In this document: positions 55,050 to 64,000 of the stretch, one piece after another | How the letters are laid out: each line of letters begins with the position of its first letter | Position numbering within the stretch: the stretch's first letter is position 1 | The notes under the pieces: generated by a model | Told to the model about the DNA's origin: nothing | Databases searched by the model: none | What the model saw: the letters and a program-made list of their open reading frames with translations, nothing else | Program-made: the position numbers and the translations under genes | Assembly: GCF_000739995.1 (NCBI RefSeq) | Contig: NZ_BBJX01000009.1 | Location: 1-64,000, forward strand | DNA: 64,000 bases | From: Comamonas granuli NBRC 101663 | GTDB lineage: Bacteria > Pseudomonadota > Gammaproteobacteria > Burkholderiales > Burkholderiaceae_C | Direction of reading: 5' to 3'

Positions 55050-57177
55050 ACGATACGTTCTGTGCGGCAACGCATCCGCCAAAGGCATCAGCGAAGACCC
55101 CTCGCGCGATCTGCGGCTGCGGCTCTCTGGCAAGGCCGGGCACGGCAACATCACCCTGCGGATCGAAGACGTCCACACCAAAATGTTTCGTGGTGTGCCG
55201 CCGCTGTTCCACGACCTGCTTGAGATCGCCACCTACGTCTACAGCGCCGATCAGGTGGTCAGACGCGGCGCGGACGATGTCGATAGCTTCGGTGACGGCT
55301 GGCGGCGCGACCTGCATTTCGTGGTTCCGGTGCGCAATCCCGATTTCTGGAACAGCGCGGAGGTACAGGAGACGCTGTGCTCGACGCTCGGGTTTCTGTC
55401 CGACGATCAGTACGAGTTCGACTTCGTCAAACTCGACCAGGATCACCAGTTCCAGGAATACCTCGAGTTCAATGACACCCAGCAGATGTACGGGATGCCG
55501 GAGCAGGTGGTCATGTTTTCCGGGGGACTGGATTCCCTGGCCGGTGCCATCGATGAGGTTGTGAACCAGAAGCGGCGCGTGCTCTTGGTCACCCACAAGT
55601 CGACCTCCAAGCTCAACAAGCGACACCGCGTACTCGAAGAGATGCTGGCCGCGAAAGCAGGCGACAACGTACCGCACCGCATTACCGTTCGCGTCCACAA
55701 GACCAAAGAACTGAACCACGAGTACACCCAGCGCAGCCGGTCGTTCCTGTACGTCTCCATCGGCGCGACGATTGCTCGGATGCTCAATCTCAAGAGCGTC
55801 CGCTTTTACGAGAACGGCGTCATCAGCCTGAACCTTCCTGTGTGCGCTCAGGTGGTCGGTGGCCGTGCCACAAGGACAACGCACCCGAGAGTGATGAAAG
55901 GCTTCCAAGACCTGCTTTCATTGGTGGCAGGTGAGCCCTTCGCAGTCGAGAACCTCTACATCTGGAAAACGAAGGCGGACGTCGTCAAGGTCATCACGGA
56001 CGCTGGTTGCCACGACCTGATCAAGCATTCGATGACCTGCACCCATACCTGGGAGATGACGAACCAGCACACGCACTGCGGAGGCTGTTCGCAATGCATC
56101 GACCGCCGATTTGCTGTTCTCGCCGCCAAGGCTGACCAGCACGACCCGGCCGAACACTACAAGTTCGACGTGTTCACCCAGAGCCGCGATGCCCAAGATC
56201 AGAAGAAGAACGTGGACAAGATCATGGCGGCAGCCTATCTGGAGCGAGCCAATCAGGTGAAAGGTCTCACGGACGTGGCGCAGTTCGTCACCAGCTACCC
56301 CGACGTGGGCCGGGTCTTCAAGTATCTGAACTACGACAAAGCTGGGCAGGCTGCACAGCGGGTGTTCGATCTGTACAAGCGGCATGCCAACGAGGTGATG
56401 GGGGCATTGGACGATCTGCTCAGTCGCTACAGCAAGGAGATTCGTGAACGCACGCTCCCAGGCGACTGCCTGCTTCGGACGGCCTATGAGTCCGGTTCGG
56501 TTGTCTCGATGCCCGCCGTGGTCTCGGCCGAGAAGCTGCCAGACAACATCTTCCGAAAGCGCGGTGGTGTCTGGGAGGCTCGGTTTCAAGGTCGGGGACG
56601 ACACACCATCCTGATCCAGGGCGTAGACAAGGGGGCCGAGTACATCAACCTGCTGCTGGCGTTCCCGGATCGGGAGACATCGGTCTATGAGATTGCTGTT
56701 GGAAGCGCGGCCAACGCCATTGATCTACCTGCCAACACCGGGGTGGCACCGGAGGATATTGAGGAAGGCTTCCAGGTGACCCAAGGCGTTCCTCTTGGTG
56801 ACGCGGGAGACGTCGCAGACAGGCAGGCCCTCCGCGAATGGCAGCAGCGAGCCCGCGAGCTGCTGGGCGAGATTGAGGAGGCGCGCGATGCCGGTGACCA
56901 CGCACGCATTGAGGAGATCGAGGAGGAAATGGCTTTCCTGACCAAGGCAATGGAAGGCGGCAAAGGCCTCGGAGGGCGGCAACGCAAGGCCGGGGACAAG
57001 CGGAAGAACGTCCGGGACGCCTTCCGCAACGCCGTTGACCGTGCCATCAAGCAAATTGCGAAGTACGACAAACCGCTGGCAGAACACCTGGACAACAGCA
57101 TCAAGCGTGGCGAGGTAGTGGGCTACCGACCCGAGTCGCCGATCACCTGGGACGTTCGGCCCATCGTGAACGGGTAG
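55039..57177 (+). CDS. QueC-like PP-loop protein with C-terminal extension, possible defence protein
   Basis: Protein of 712 residues. The PP-loop motif SGGLDS is at 161-166 in VVMFSGGLDSLAG. A QueC-type zinc site follows: C334, C347, C350 and C353, the last three in CGGCSQC. QueC makes 7-cyano-7-deazaguanine; relatives (QatC of the Qat system, Cap9 of CBASS) act in phage defence. After residue 480 comes an extension (RGGVWEARFQGRG, GVDKGAEYINLLLAFPD, and a final AVDRAIKQIAKYDKP) resembling a domain seen in large bacterial regulators, followed by a coiled coil. The first 150 residues are not recognised. The gene is less G+C rich than the host, is coupled to a broken partner and lies next to ssrA, a frequent insertion site. 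Confidence 0.7.
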   Translation: MQSKRYVLCGNASAKGISEDPSRDLRLRLSGKAGHGNITLRIEDVHTKMFRGVPPLFHDLLEIATYVYSADQVVRRGADDVDSFGDGWRRDLHFVVPVRNPDFWNSAEVQETLCSTLGFLSDDQYEFDFVKLDQDHQFQEYLEFNDTQQMYGMPEQVVMFSGGLDSLAGAIDEVVNQKRRVLLVTHKSTSKLNKRHRVLEEMLAAKAGDNVPHRITVRVHKTKELNHEYTQRSRSFLYVSIGATIARMLNLKSVRFYENGVISLNLPVCAQVVGGRATRTTHPRVMKGFQDLLSLVAGEPFAVENLYIWKTKADVVKVITDAGCHDLIKHSMTCTHTWEMTNQHTHCGGCSQCIDRRFAVLAAKADQHDPAEHYKFDVFTQSRDAQDQKKNVDKIMAAAYLERANQVKGLTDVAQFVTSYPDVGRVFKYLNYDKAGQAAQRVFDLYKRHANEVMGALDDLLSRYSKEIRERTLPGDCLLRTAYESGSVVSMPAVVSAEKLPDNIFRKRGGVWEARFQGRGRHTILIQGVDKGAEYINLLLAFPDRETSVYEIAVGSAANAIDLPANTGVAPEDIEEGFQVTQGVPLGDAGDVADRQALREWQQRARELLGEIEEARDAGDHARIEEIEEEMAFLTKAMEGGKGLGGRQRKAGDKRKNVRDAFRNAVDRAIKQIAKYDKPLAEHLDNSIKRGEVVGYRPESPITWDVRPIVNG

Positions 57178-57395
57178 CCCGTTCCAGGGCCGGGTCGCCC
57201 GCGTGAAGGCGGTATTCCTGACGAACAAGGAGCCGGAAACCCGTGTCATTGCTGGCTCAGGCGCGGAGTCGTCCTTCGCAGAAACAGAGAATGGGCGGGA
57301 ACAGAGAACGGAAAACGGCCCGAAGCCGGGTTGTCCGGGGCAGCGGCGTCCGTCGCAGCGAGGACCGAACCCGCGCCAGCACTGGGGGAAACGGG

Positions 57396-57430
57396 CAAAA
57401 AAAAACCAACCGAGAGTGGTTGGTTTTTTG
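57396..57430 (-). terminator. Terminator of ssrA
   Basis: Stem AACCAACC / GGTTGGTT around GAGAGT with A and T runs on the two sides; it can terminate transcription from either direction. Confidence 0.9.
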
Positions 57431-57435
57431 AATAG

Positions 57436-57812
57436 TGGTGGAGCTGGCGGGAATTGAACCCGCGTCCGCAAGCCTTCTTCGGGCAGATCTACATGTTTAG
57501 TGTTCTGATTTGGATCTCGCCACCGGTATCGCGCAGACACACGCTATACCGCCAGCCAGCACCCTTGGATCTCGCTTCCTGCCAAGGTGCCCGGCAGGGA
57601 GCCAGCTGATGTGAATTCCCTTGCAGCCGGGAGGTATTGCTACCCCCTTGCCCAGCCCATCAGCGTGCTGTTGCAAGGCTCACCGGATTAAGCGGCGAGT
57701 GCGAAACGTTCGTCGTTTGCAGTTACTTTTGTGAATGGAGATTTACGAGCGTCACTCAAGCTCGACATGCACCGCGCCGATTCCGAACCCACGTCGAAAC
57801 CAGGACAGCCCC
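57436..57812 (-). ncRNA. ssrA: tmRNA
   Basis: One-piece tmRNA of about 377 nt on the minus strand. The 5' end GGGGCTGTC and the 3' tRNA-like half with the T arm GGTTCAATTCCCGCC and the encoded CCA (57436-57438) pair as usual. The tag frame is 57688-57720: GCA resume codon, then the peptide ANDERFALAA and a TAA. It rescues stalled ribosomes with SmpB. Its 3' end adjoins the accessory region that ends in the QueC-like gene. Confidence 0.97.
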
Positions 57813-57825
57813 TAGACACGCTATT

Positions 57826-58491
57826 TTAGGACAGATGCAGCAATTGCAAGAGGGCGAGGGGAAAATGAATGGCGGCGTGTGCGCCCCATTGCCGGGTGTC
57901 GGCCGCCTGGCCCAGGTAGCCATAGGTGGCGGCGACGGTGCCCATGGCCGCAGCGCGGCCCGCGATGATGTCGCGCTCGTCGTCGCCCACGTAGATGCAG
58001 TGCTCCGGAGGCAGGCCGAGTTGTGCGGCCGCCGCCAGCAGCGGTGCAGGGTGGGGTTTGGCGTGCGGGGTGCTGTCCCCGCTCACTACAGTGCCGGCGC
58101 TGGCGAACAGGGGCATGCCCTGGGTCAGGGGCTCGGTGAAGCGGCGCGACTTGTTGGTGACCACGCCCCAGGCCAGGCCTTGCTGGTGCAGGCGGCTGAC
58201 CAGCTCCTCCACACCGTCAAAGATGCGTGTGCGCTGGGTCATGCAGGCTTGGTAATTGGAGAAGAATTCTTCGCGCAGTGCCGGGAATTCAGGGTCTTCA
58301 GGCCCTATGCCGAATGCGCAGGTCAGCATGCCCCGGGCGCCGGCGCCGGCCAGGGGGCGGTAGTGCGCGAGCGGCAGCGATGGCAGGCCGCGATCGGTGC
58401 GCATCTTGTCCGCGGCGGCGCCCAGGTCGGGGGCGCTGTCGATCAGCGTGCCGTCCAGATCGAAGAGGACGGCGCGAATGCCATGGAACAT
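57826..58491 (-). CDS. gph: Phosphoglycolate phosphatase (HAD family)
   Basis: HAD hydrolase of 221 residues. Motif I DLDGTLID with the nucleophile Asp near residue 11, motif II VTNKS near 112, and motif III/IV VGDDERDI near 170. It dephosphorylates 2-phosphoglycolate. It is 2 bp from the ubiG stop and almost certainly co-transcribed with it. The start at 58491 is chosen because the protein begins at the HAD fold there. Confidence 0.93.
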   Translation of the reverse strand: MFHGIRAVLFDLDGTLIDSAPDLGAAADKMRTDRGLPSLPLAHYRPLAGAGARGMLTCAFGIGPEDPEFPALREEFFSNYQACMTQRTRIFDGVEELVSRLHQQGLAWGVVTNKSRRFTEPLTQGMPLFASAGTVVSGDSTPHAKPHPAPLLAAAAQLGLPPEHCIYVGDDERDIIAGRAAAMGTVAATYGYLGQAADTRQWGAHAAIHFPLALLQLLHLS

Positions 58492-58493
58492 GC

Positions 58494-59207
58494 TCAGGCG
58501 CTCCGGCGGGTGGCCTGCAGGTAGTTCACGCTGGTGTCGCCGCTGAGCCAGTAGCGGCGCGTGAGGGGGTTGTACTGCAACCCGCGGGAATGCTGCAGGT
58601 CCAGGCCGGCGCTGCGGCAATGGGCGGCGAGCTCGCTGGGGCGGATGAACCGTGCGTATTCGTGCGTGCCGCGCGGCAGCATGTTGAGCACGTACTCGGC
58701 GCCGACGATGGCCAGCAGAAAGGCCTTGGGATTGCGGTTGAGGGTGGAGAAGAACACCCAGCCACCGGGCTTGACGAGCTGGGCGCAGGCGCGCACCACG
58801 GAGCCGGGGTCGGGGACGTGTTCCAGCATTTCCATGCAGGTGACGACGTCGAAACTGCCCGGTTGTTCCTCCGCCAGGGCTTCGGCGCTCACCTCGCGGT
58901 AGTGCACGCGCGGCGTTTGCGCCTCCAGGGCGTGCAGTTGGGCCACGCGCAGGGACTTCTCTGCCAGGTCGATGCCCAGCACCTCGGCACCCTTGCGTGC
59001 CATGGCATCGGCCAGAATGCCGCCGCCGCAGCCCACGTCAAGCACGCGCTGGCCTGGCAGGGGCACCAGGCTGTGGATCCAGTCCAGCCGCAGGGGGTTG
59101 ATTTCGTGCAGGGGGCGGAACTCGCTGTGCGGATCCCACCAGCGGTGCGCCAGATCGGAAAACTTGGCCAGTTCGGCGGGATCGACGTTGAGGGTGGTGT
59201 GGGTCAT
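58494..59207 (-). CDS. ubiG: 3-demethylubiquinone/2-polyprenyl-6-hydroxyphenol O-methyltransferase
   Basis: SAM-dependent methyltransferase of 237 residues that performs two O-methylations in ubiquinone synthesis. Motif I is [16 protein letters not shown] near residue 55; [24 protein letters not shown] near the start and [28 protein letters not shown] are UbiG blocks. A start at 59222 would add five residues. Confidence 0.96.
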   Translation of the reverse strand: MTHTTLNVDPAELAKFSDLAHRWWDPHSEFRPLHEINPLRLDWIHSLVPLPGQRVLDVGCGGGILADAMARKGAEVLGIDLAEKSLRVAQLHALEAQTPRVHYREVSAEALAEEQPGSFDVVTCMEMLEHVPDPGSVVRACAQLVKPGGWVFFSTLNRNPKAFLLAIVGAEYVLNMLPRGTHEYARFIRPSELAAHCRSAGLDLQHSRGLQYNPLTRRYWLSGDTSVNYLQATRRSA

Positions 59208-59244
59208 GGCGGTATTGTCCAACAGGCGTGCCGGGCCGGGGCAA

Positions 59245-59270
59245 CAAAAAAGCGCCCCGGAGGGCGCTTC
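59245..59270 (-). terminator. Terminator of rpsT
   Basis: Stem AAGCGCCC / GGGCGCTT with a short loop and a T run on the minus strand. Confidence 0.88.
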
Positions 59271-59343
59271 GTTGTCTTTGCTGGCAGCGCACCCGTTACA
59301 AACGGCGGGCGGCAGGGCCGCCCGGGCTGTGGACCTGAGAGGG

Positions 59344-59643
59344 TCAGGCGGCCGCGGCCAGGGCTTTCACCTTGGCGGACAGGCGGCTCTTGTCGCGCGA
59401 GGCCTTGTTCTTGTGGAAGATGCCCTTGTCGGCGATGGTATCCACCACCGATTGCATCTTGGCGAACAGTTCGGTCGCCTTGGACTTGTCGCCGGCCAGG
59501 ACGGCCTTCTCGACGTTCTTGACGGCCGTACGGTACTTGGAGCGCAGCGAGGAGTTCGCTGCGTTGAGTTTGATGTTCTGGCGGGCGCGTTTGCGGCCGG
59601 ATGCCAGGCGGGGGTTCTTTTTCTTGGGCTTACCAGATGCCAT
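59344..59643 (-). CDS. rpsT: 30S ribosomal protein S20
   Basis: Ribosomal protein S20 of 99 residues, beginning [22 protein letters not shown] and ending in Lys/Ala-rich helices, as is normal for the family. The start at 59643 leaves a leader of about 40 nt to the TATAAT at 59689. It binds 16S rRNA in the small subunit. Confidence 0.97.
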   Translation of the reverse strand: MASGKPKKKNPRLASGRKRARQNIKLNAANSSLRSKYRTAVKNVEKAVLAGDKSKATELFAKMQSVVDTIADKGIFHKNKASRDKSRLSAKVKALAAAA

Positions 59644-59688
59644 GATATGGGTTCCTTGTGTCTGTGGATGTTGCCAGCAAAGCCGAGC

Positions 59689-59694
59689 ATTATA
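59689..59694 (-). promoter_or_regulatory. -10 element of rpsT
   Basis: TATAAT on the minus strand (ATTATA at 59689-59694), 46 bp before the S20 start. No clear -35 box is seen at the right distance. Confidence 0.5.
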
Positions 59695-59732
59695 GCCCAT
59701 GTGGGCTTGGCAGAGCGCATACACTGTGCGCC

Positions 59733-61298
59733 GTGACTCTGTTCAAAGCTGCTTCCACGGTCTCGCTGCTGACGCTGGCTTCCCGCGTGACCGGTCTGAT
59801 CCGCGACCTGCTCATGGCCTCGGTCTTTGGCGCCAATGCGCTTACCGATGCCTTCAACGTGGCCTTTCGCATCCCCAATCTGTTCAGGCGCCTGTTCGCC
59901 GAAGGGGCGTTCAGTCAGGCCTTCGTGCCGGTGCTGGCCGCCACCAGGGCGCAGCAGGGGGAGGAGGCGACGCACCGGCTGATTCACAGCGTGGCCACGG
60001 CGCTGGCCTGGGCGCTGGCACTGACCTGCGTGCTGGGCGTGCTGGGCGCGCCGCTGCTGGTGTGGCTGCTGGCCAGCGGCCTGCGGCAGGACCCGGACAG
60101 CTTTGATGCCGCCGTGGTCATGACGCGCTGGATGTTTCCGTACATCGGCTTCATGTCCCTGGTGGCGCTGGCGGCGGGGGTGCTCAATACCTGGAAGCGC
60201 TTTGCCGTTCCGGCCGCCACGCCGGTGCTGCTCAATGTCTGCATGATCGCCGCGGCGTGGTGGGGTGCCCCGCTGCTGGCGGTGCGTGGCATCGAGTCGA
60301 TCTATGCCATGGCCGGCGGGGTGGTGGCCGGCGGCGTGCTGCAACTGGCCGCCCAGTGGCTGGCATTGCGCCGGCTGGGCCTGCTGCCGCACATCAGCCT
60401 GGCGTGGGGGGCGGCGCGTGCGGCCTGGCAGACGACAGAGGTGCGCCGCATCCTCGCGCTCATGGCGCCCGCGCTGCTCGGCGTGGGGGTGGCGCAGCTC
60501 TCGCTGATGATCAACACCCAGATCGCCTCCTACCTTGCGCCGGGCAGTGTGACCTGGCTGTTCTATGCCGACCGGCTGATGGAATTCCCGACAGCGCTGC
60601 TGGGCGTGGCGCTGGGGGTGGTGCTCACGCCGCAACTGGCGTCGGCCCGCGCGGCGGGCGATGCCGCGCGCTACTCGGCCATGCTCGACTGGGGCCTGCG
60701 CATGGTGGTGCTGCTGGCCGTGCCCTGCGCCGTGGCGTTGCTGACCTTTGCGCGCCCGCTGGTGGCCACGCTGTTCCACCACGGCCGGCTCACCGACGCC
60801 GATGTCGGGCAGATCGCCGTGGCCCTGGCGGGCTATGGGGCCGGCCTGCTGGGGCTGGTGGCCATCAAGGTGCTGGCGCCGGGCTACTACGCCAGCCAGG
60901 ACATCCGCACGCCGGTCAAGATCGCCGTGGTGGTGCTGGTGGTCACGCAATTGCTCAACCTGGCGCTGGTGCCGCGGCTGGCGCATGCGGGGCTGGCACT
61001 GTCCATCGGGCTCGGTGCCCTGGTGAATGCGCTGTGGCTGCTGTGGGGCCTGCTGCGCCGCGGCACCTACGCGCCCGCGCCGGGCTGGGCCCTGTTCGGC
61101 CTGCAGGTGGCGGCGGCCAGCTGTCTGATGGGTGTGCTGCTGCTGTGGGGCTCGGACCATTTCGCCTGGGAGCAGATGCGCGCGCACAGCCTGCAGCGTG
61201 CCGGTCTGCTGGCGCTGCTGATCGCGGCGGCGGCGCTCCTGTATTTCGCAGTGCTGCGCGTGGGTGGGCTGCGGCTGCGCAGCCTGCTGCGGCGCTGA
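59733..61298 (+). CDS. murJ: Lipid II flippase MurJ
   Basis: Membrane protein of 521 residues with 14 predicted helices; blocks [33 protein letters not shown] and [14 protein letters not shown], and [15 protein letters not shown] later, are MurJ signatures. It moves lipid II to the outer face for peptidoglycan synthesis. It starts at GTG 59733; a longer frame from 59658 would read through the rpsT promoter. It is divergent from rpsT, the usual arrangement in this group. Confidence 0.95.
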   Translation: MTLFKAASTVSLLTLASRVTGLIRDLLMASVFGANALTDAFNVAFRIPNLFRRLFAEGAFSQAFVPVLAATRAQQGEEATHRLIHSVATALAWALALTCVLGVLGAPLLVWLLASGLRQDPDSFDAAVVMTRWMFPYIGFMSLVALAAGVLNTWKRFAVPAATPVLLNVCMIAAAWWGAPLLAVRGIESIYAMAGGVVAGGVLQLAAQWLALRRLGLLPHISLAWGAARAAWQTTEVRRILALMAPALLGVGVAQLSLMINTQIASYLAPGSVTWLFYADRLMEFPTALLGVALGVVLTPQLASARAAGDAARYSAMLDWGLRMVVLLAVPCAVALLTFARPLVATLFHHGRLTDADVGQIAVALAGYGAGLLGLVAIKVLAPGYYASQDIRTPVKIAVVVLVVTQLLNLALVPRLAHAGLALSIGLGALVNALWLLWGLLRRGTYAPAPGWALFGLQVAAASCLMGVLLLWGSDHFAWEQMRAHSLQRAGLLALLIAAAALLYFAVLRVGGLRLRSLLRR

Positions 61299-61323
61299 GC
61301 CGGTGTGCACGGGAGGCTGGGCC

Positions 61324-62163
61324 ATGCCGCTGCGTCTGTCCGTACCGACCCCGCTGGAGTACTTTGCCGCACTCGTGCAGGGGGACGCGGGCTTTCCGCT
61401 CCTGGAAGCGGCCGCCAGCATTGCCCAGGACGAGTACCCGCAGCTTGACGTGCAGCAGGTGCTGGGCGAAATGGACCATCTGCTCTGGCGTCTGCGGCGG
61501 CGCGTGGCAGCCGATGCGCCCGCCGTGCAGCGCCTGCGCGTGCTCAACCAGTTCTTCTTCGGCACCCTGGGCTTTGCCGGGAATGTGAACCACTACCACG
61601 CGCCCGAGAACAGCTACCTCAACGACGTGCTGCGCACGCGCCGCGGCATTCCCGTCAGCCTGGCGGTGCTGTGGCTGGAGCTGGCGCAGGGGGTGGGCCT
61701 GAAGGTGCAGGGCGTGGCGTTCCCGGGGCATTTCCTGGTCAGGGCGCTGCTGGCTCAGGGGCAGGTGCTTCTCGATCCGCTCACCGGGCGGTCGCTCGCG
61801 CGCGAGGATCTGATCGAGTTGCTCGCGCCCGGCCCGCAGCAGGCCATGGTGCTGGACGCCGAGGGCGCGGCCCTCCACCCCTACCTGCAGGCCGCCACGC
61901 CACGCGAGACTGTGGCGCGCATGCTGCGCAACCTCTTGCAGGTGCACCGCATGCAGGAAGACTGGCCACGCGCCCTGGCCGTGCTGGAGCGGCTCGTCAT
62001 CCTGCTGCCGCAGGACGGGGAGCCGCGGCGCGACCGCGGCCTGGCGCATGCCGCCTGCGGGCATGCGGCGCAGGCCGTGGAGGATTTGCGTGCCTACCTG
62101 GCGCAGCGGCCGGACGCGCCGGATGCCGCCCGCATCGCCGAGCGCATCCGCGGCTTGCTGTGA
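61324..62163 (+). CDS. SirB1-like protein (transglutaminase-like fold + TPR)
   Basis: Protein of 279 residues with a transglutaminase-like core (LNDVLRTRRGIPVSLAVLWLELAQ, GVAFPGHFLVRA and LLDPLTGR blocks) and a C-terminal TPR-like part after residue 195. The family includes SirB1; the catalytic Cys seems to be lost, so a structural role is likely. It follows murJ by 25 bp and is probably co-transcribed. Confidence 0.9.
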   Translation: MPLRLSVPTPLEYFAALVQGDAGFPLLEAAASIAQDEYPQLDVQQVLGEMDHLLWRLRRRVAADAPAVQRLRVLNQFFFGTLGFAGNVNHYHAPENSYLNDVLRTRRGIPVSLAVLWLELAQGVGLKVQGVAFPGHFLVRALLAQGQVLLDPLTGRSLAREDLIELLAPGPQQAMVLDAEGAALHPYLQAATPRETVARMLRNLLQVHRMQEDWPRALAVLERLVILLPQDGEPRRDRGLAHAACGHAAQAVEDLRAYLAQRPDAPDAARIAERIRGLL

Positions 62164-62220
62164 TTTTTGGATGAAATAGCCGTGTAGCCCTTATGGATCA
62201 AGCGCGACATGCTATGGTAG
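62164..62220. repeat. Dispersed intergenic repeat, copy 12
   Basis: AAATAGCCGTGTAGCCCTT, loop, CAAGCGCGACATGCTAT, between the SirB1-like gene and the universal stress gene. The left arm is diverged but the GCGCTTG-N6-AAGGGCT core of other copies is clear on the minus strand. Confidence 0.6.
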
Positions 62221-62229
62221 TGGTAGCGT

Positions 62230-62625
62230 TCAGCTCTGGGACTTGACGCACAGCACCGGGCAGGAGACGGTCATCAGCAGCTCCTGAGCGACGCTGCCCA
62301 GCAGCAGCTTGCCGACGGCGGTGCGCTTGCGCAGGCCGATGACGAGGACGGAGATGTCCTGCGTCTCCACCAGTTCGTTGATTTCCTCCACGGCACTGCG
62401 GCCGCGCACGAACTGCTTGAAATCACCCATGATGCCCTGGTTCTGGAGCATGGTCTCGAGCTGCTCGACCTCGCTGCCCAGGGCGAGCGAGGGGTCTTCC
62501 TGTGTGCCGCCGGGGCCGGCGTTCACGACCAGCAGCCGCTCCTGGCGGCGCTTGGCGATTTCAATGCCCTTGTCCAGTGCGGCCCGGCCTTCGGGGCGGG
62601 GCACGTAGGCGACGAGGATGGTCAT
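62230..62625 (-). CDS. Universal stress protein (UspA family)
   Basis: UspA-fold protein of 131 residues beginning MTILVAYVPRPEG. The ATP-binding motif G-x2-G-x9-G(S/T) is only partly visible (GLRKRTAVGKLLLGSVAQ near residue 97). It is expected in the cytoplasm during stress or growth arrest. It is convergent with the SirB1-like gene, with the dispersed repeat between. Confidence 0.9.
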   Translation of the reverse strand: MTILVAYVPRPEGRAALDKGIEIAKRRQERLLVVNAGPGGTQEDPSLALGSEVEQLETMLQNQGIMGDFKQFVRGRSAVEEINELVETQDISVLVIGLRKRTAVGKLLLGSVAQELLMTVSCPVLCVKSQS

Positions 62626-62734
62626 GTGTGCGATTCCTTGCTATGGCAATGGTTGTTTGTAAGGTGGCGCTGGCAGGCAGCGCCAAGCCGCAGCATAGCC
62701 CATCGCCATGGCATTGGCGAGTCACTCGGGCTCT

Positions 62735-63781
62735 TCACACCAGGCGCGCGGCGGCCAGTTCTTTCTTGGTGTAGGCGTAGTACAGCGGCGCGGCCACGAG
62801 ACCGGCGGGGCCGAACAGCGCCTCGGCCACGAACATCACGGCCAGCAGCTCCCACACGCCCATTTGCGTGCGGCGGCCGACCACCTTGGCGTTGATCACG
62901 TACTCTGCCTTGTGGATCAGGATCAGAAAGCCCAGGCAGGCGGCGGCGGCCAGCGGCGAGACCGACAGGCCCACGATGGTCATGACGGCGTTGCACACCA
63001 GATTGCCCACGATGGGCACCAGCCCGGCGACGAAGGTGAAGCTGATGAGCAGCGGCGTATACGGCAGCTGCAGCCCCCAGTAGGGCAGCACGAACAGCAG
63101 GAACAGCGCCGTGAGCAGGGTATTGAAGGCCGCAATCCAGAACTGCGCGGCGACGATCTGGCGGAACGCCTCGCCAAACAGCGTGATGCGCTGGGCGAGG
63201 GCGCGTGTCAGCGGGCCGGACGATGCGCCCGCTGTGCGCACCGCTGCCAGGGTGCCGATGACCAGACCCACATAGGCAAACAGCAGCCCGGCGAGCCAGG
63301 CGCGGCCCGTGGTGGCGAGGTCGCCAGCCTTGGCGCCGAGGTAGTTGGCCAGCACGCGCTGCACGCCGGCCGTGCCGTCGGGCAACTGCAGGGGAAAGTC
63401 GGGTGGCAGCTTCAGGCGCAGCTCGCGCACCGTCTTGGCCATGTATTCGAGCAGCTCGCGGTACTGCTGCGGCGCCTCGACAACGAGGCTGCGCGACTGC
63501 GTCAGGCCCGCGGCAAGCGCACACAGCGGCACCAGCATGACCAGCGCCGCCGCGGCGACCTGCGCCGCCCGCGGGGGCTGGGCCGGGGTCGGGCCGGGGC
63601 GCAGGCGCGCGAGCCAGCCCGTCCAGGCGAGCGTGAGCATATAGCCCAGGCACACGCACAGCAGGCCGGGCAGCAGGCCGCGCCAGAGTACCAGCAGCAG
63701 CGTGGCTGCCATCAGCAGGTAGCTGGCCGCCAGCACGTGCGGCGGGACCGGGGCGGTGGCGGGTGCGCGGGACGGCGCCAT
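62735..63781 (-). CDS. AI-2E family transporter (PerM/YhhT-like)
   Basis: Membrane protein of 348 residues with about seven helices and a conserved block TFVAGLVPIVGNLVCNAVM near residue 230 and LGFLILIHKAEYVINAKVVGRR near 275. Members export signals or are Na+/H+ antiporters; the true substrate here is unknown. The start at 63781 is chosen; a longer frame to 63865 would overlap purM. It lies 16 bp after the purM stop. Confidence 0.9.
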   Translation of the reverse strand: MAPSRAPATAPVPPHVLAASYLLMAATLLLVLWRGLLPGLLCVCLGYMLTLAWTGWLARLRPGPTPAQPPRAAQVAAAALVMLVPLCALAAGLTQSRSLVVEAPQQYRELLEYMAKTVRELRLKLPPDFPLQLPDGTAGVQRVLANYLGAKAGDLATTGRAWLAGLLFAYVGLVIGTLAAVRTAGASSGPLTRALAQRITLFGEAFRQIVAAQFWIAAFNTLLTALFLLFVLPYWGLQLPYTPLLISFTFVAGLVPIVGNLVCNAVMTIVGLSVSPLAAAACLGFLILIHKAEYVINAKVVGRRTQMGVWELLAVMFVAEALFGPAGLVAAPLYYAYTKKELAAARLV

Positions 63782-63797
63782 GGCGCGCGCGGCGCTG

Positions 63798-64000
63798 TCA
63801 GGCCACCACCACGGCCGCGCCCGTGCCACGCGCGGCAATGGTGCCCAGGGTGTAGACCGACTCACCCGCGGCGCGCAGCGTGGCGGCCGTGGCCTCGGCG
63901 GCCGCAGCCGCCACGACGACGACCATGCCGATGCCGTTGTTGAACGTGCGGTTCATCTCGGTGTCGTCGATGCCCGCGGTCTGCTGCAGCCAGGCGAAAA
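63798..64000 (-). CDS. purM: Phosphoribosylformylglycinamidine cyclo-ligase, 3' end
   Basis: The last 66 codons of PurM (start outside the window). The block EMNRTFNNGIGMVVVV and the final GTIAARGTG are characteristic. It catalyses AIR formation in purine synthesis. It precedes the AI-2E transporter gene by 16 bp and may be in one operon with it. Confidence 0.93.
   Translation of the reverse strand, partial: FAWLQQTAGIDDTEMNRTFNNGIGMVVVVAAAAAEATAATLRAAGESVYTLGTIAARGTGAAVVVA

Noticed and set aside
57178..57435. Short plus-strand frames between the QueC-like gene and ssrA
   Set aside because: No ribosome site, low complexity and overlap with the ssrA terminator. I see nothing else in this 258-bp spacer.

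Overview
The window is chromosomal DNA of about 68% G+C from a betaproteobacterium, most likely a Burkholderiales of the Comamonadaceae (Acidovorax-like). The pointers are the tmRNA tag ending ANDERFALAA, a small Trp-rich inner-membrane protein of a kind known from Burkholderiales, the style of the murJ, ubiG, etf and acs neighbourhoods, and a dispersed intergenic repeat (core like GCGCTTG-N6-AAGCGCT) that I associate with this family from memory.

Layout: 1-7.6 kb holds a branched-chain amino acid type ABC importer (binding protein, livG, livF, livH, livM), then a secreted hydroxybutyrate-oligomer hydrolase and an alpha/beta hydrolase. 7.6-18.4 kb is mostly on the minus strand: a second ABC binding protein, a glycerate-kinase-family protein overlapping a Lon-like protease, hemH, a DksA-like zinc-finger protein, a ferritin-like protein (plus strand), a RusA-like protein, and an OprC-type copper receptor with a DUF2946 protein. 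18.5-25.2 kb is on the plus strand: DUF2189 and DUF2788 membrane proteins, a glutathione transferase, and a tripartite efflux set (outer-membrane lipoprotein, adaptor, split MacB). An SDR enzyme and an ArsR-type regulator follow.

26.5-31.1 kb is the most unusual region: a degenerate sedentary integron. A frameshifted, truncated intI remnant (plus strand) faces a leftward array of gene cassettes on the minus strand, separated by seven recognisable attC sites. The cassettes are poorer in G+C than the host (one gene is strikingly AT-rich). They include two genes too short or too broken for ordinary gene calling: a 55-residue membrane protein and a frameshifted Excalibur-type lipoprotein. Two are diverged copies of one cassette carrying the host's dispersed repeat.

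31.1-50.8 kb returns to host genes: small heat-shock protein, ABC binding protein, AraC regulator, hydrolase, a moxR/DUF58/transglutaminase/lytic transglycosylase operon, deacetylase, enoyl-CoA hydratase, MscS channel, etfBA, acyl-CoA dehydrogenase, nitronate monooxygenase, acs, cytochrome c. 50.8-57.4 kb looks accessory: an MFS exporter, YnfA, an N-terminally truncated CDF exporter with an RcnR-type Ni/Co sensor, a Mn exporter behind a yybP-ykoY riboswitch, a cupin, and a QueC-like PP-loop protein of possible defence function with a broken partner gene, ending at the 3' end of ssrA. From 57.4 kb to the end are core genes: ssrA, gph, ubiG, rpsT, murJ, a SirB1-like gene, a universal stress protein, an AI-2E family transporter and the 3' end of purM.
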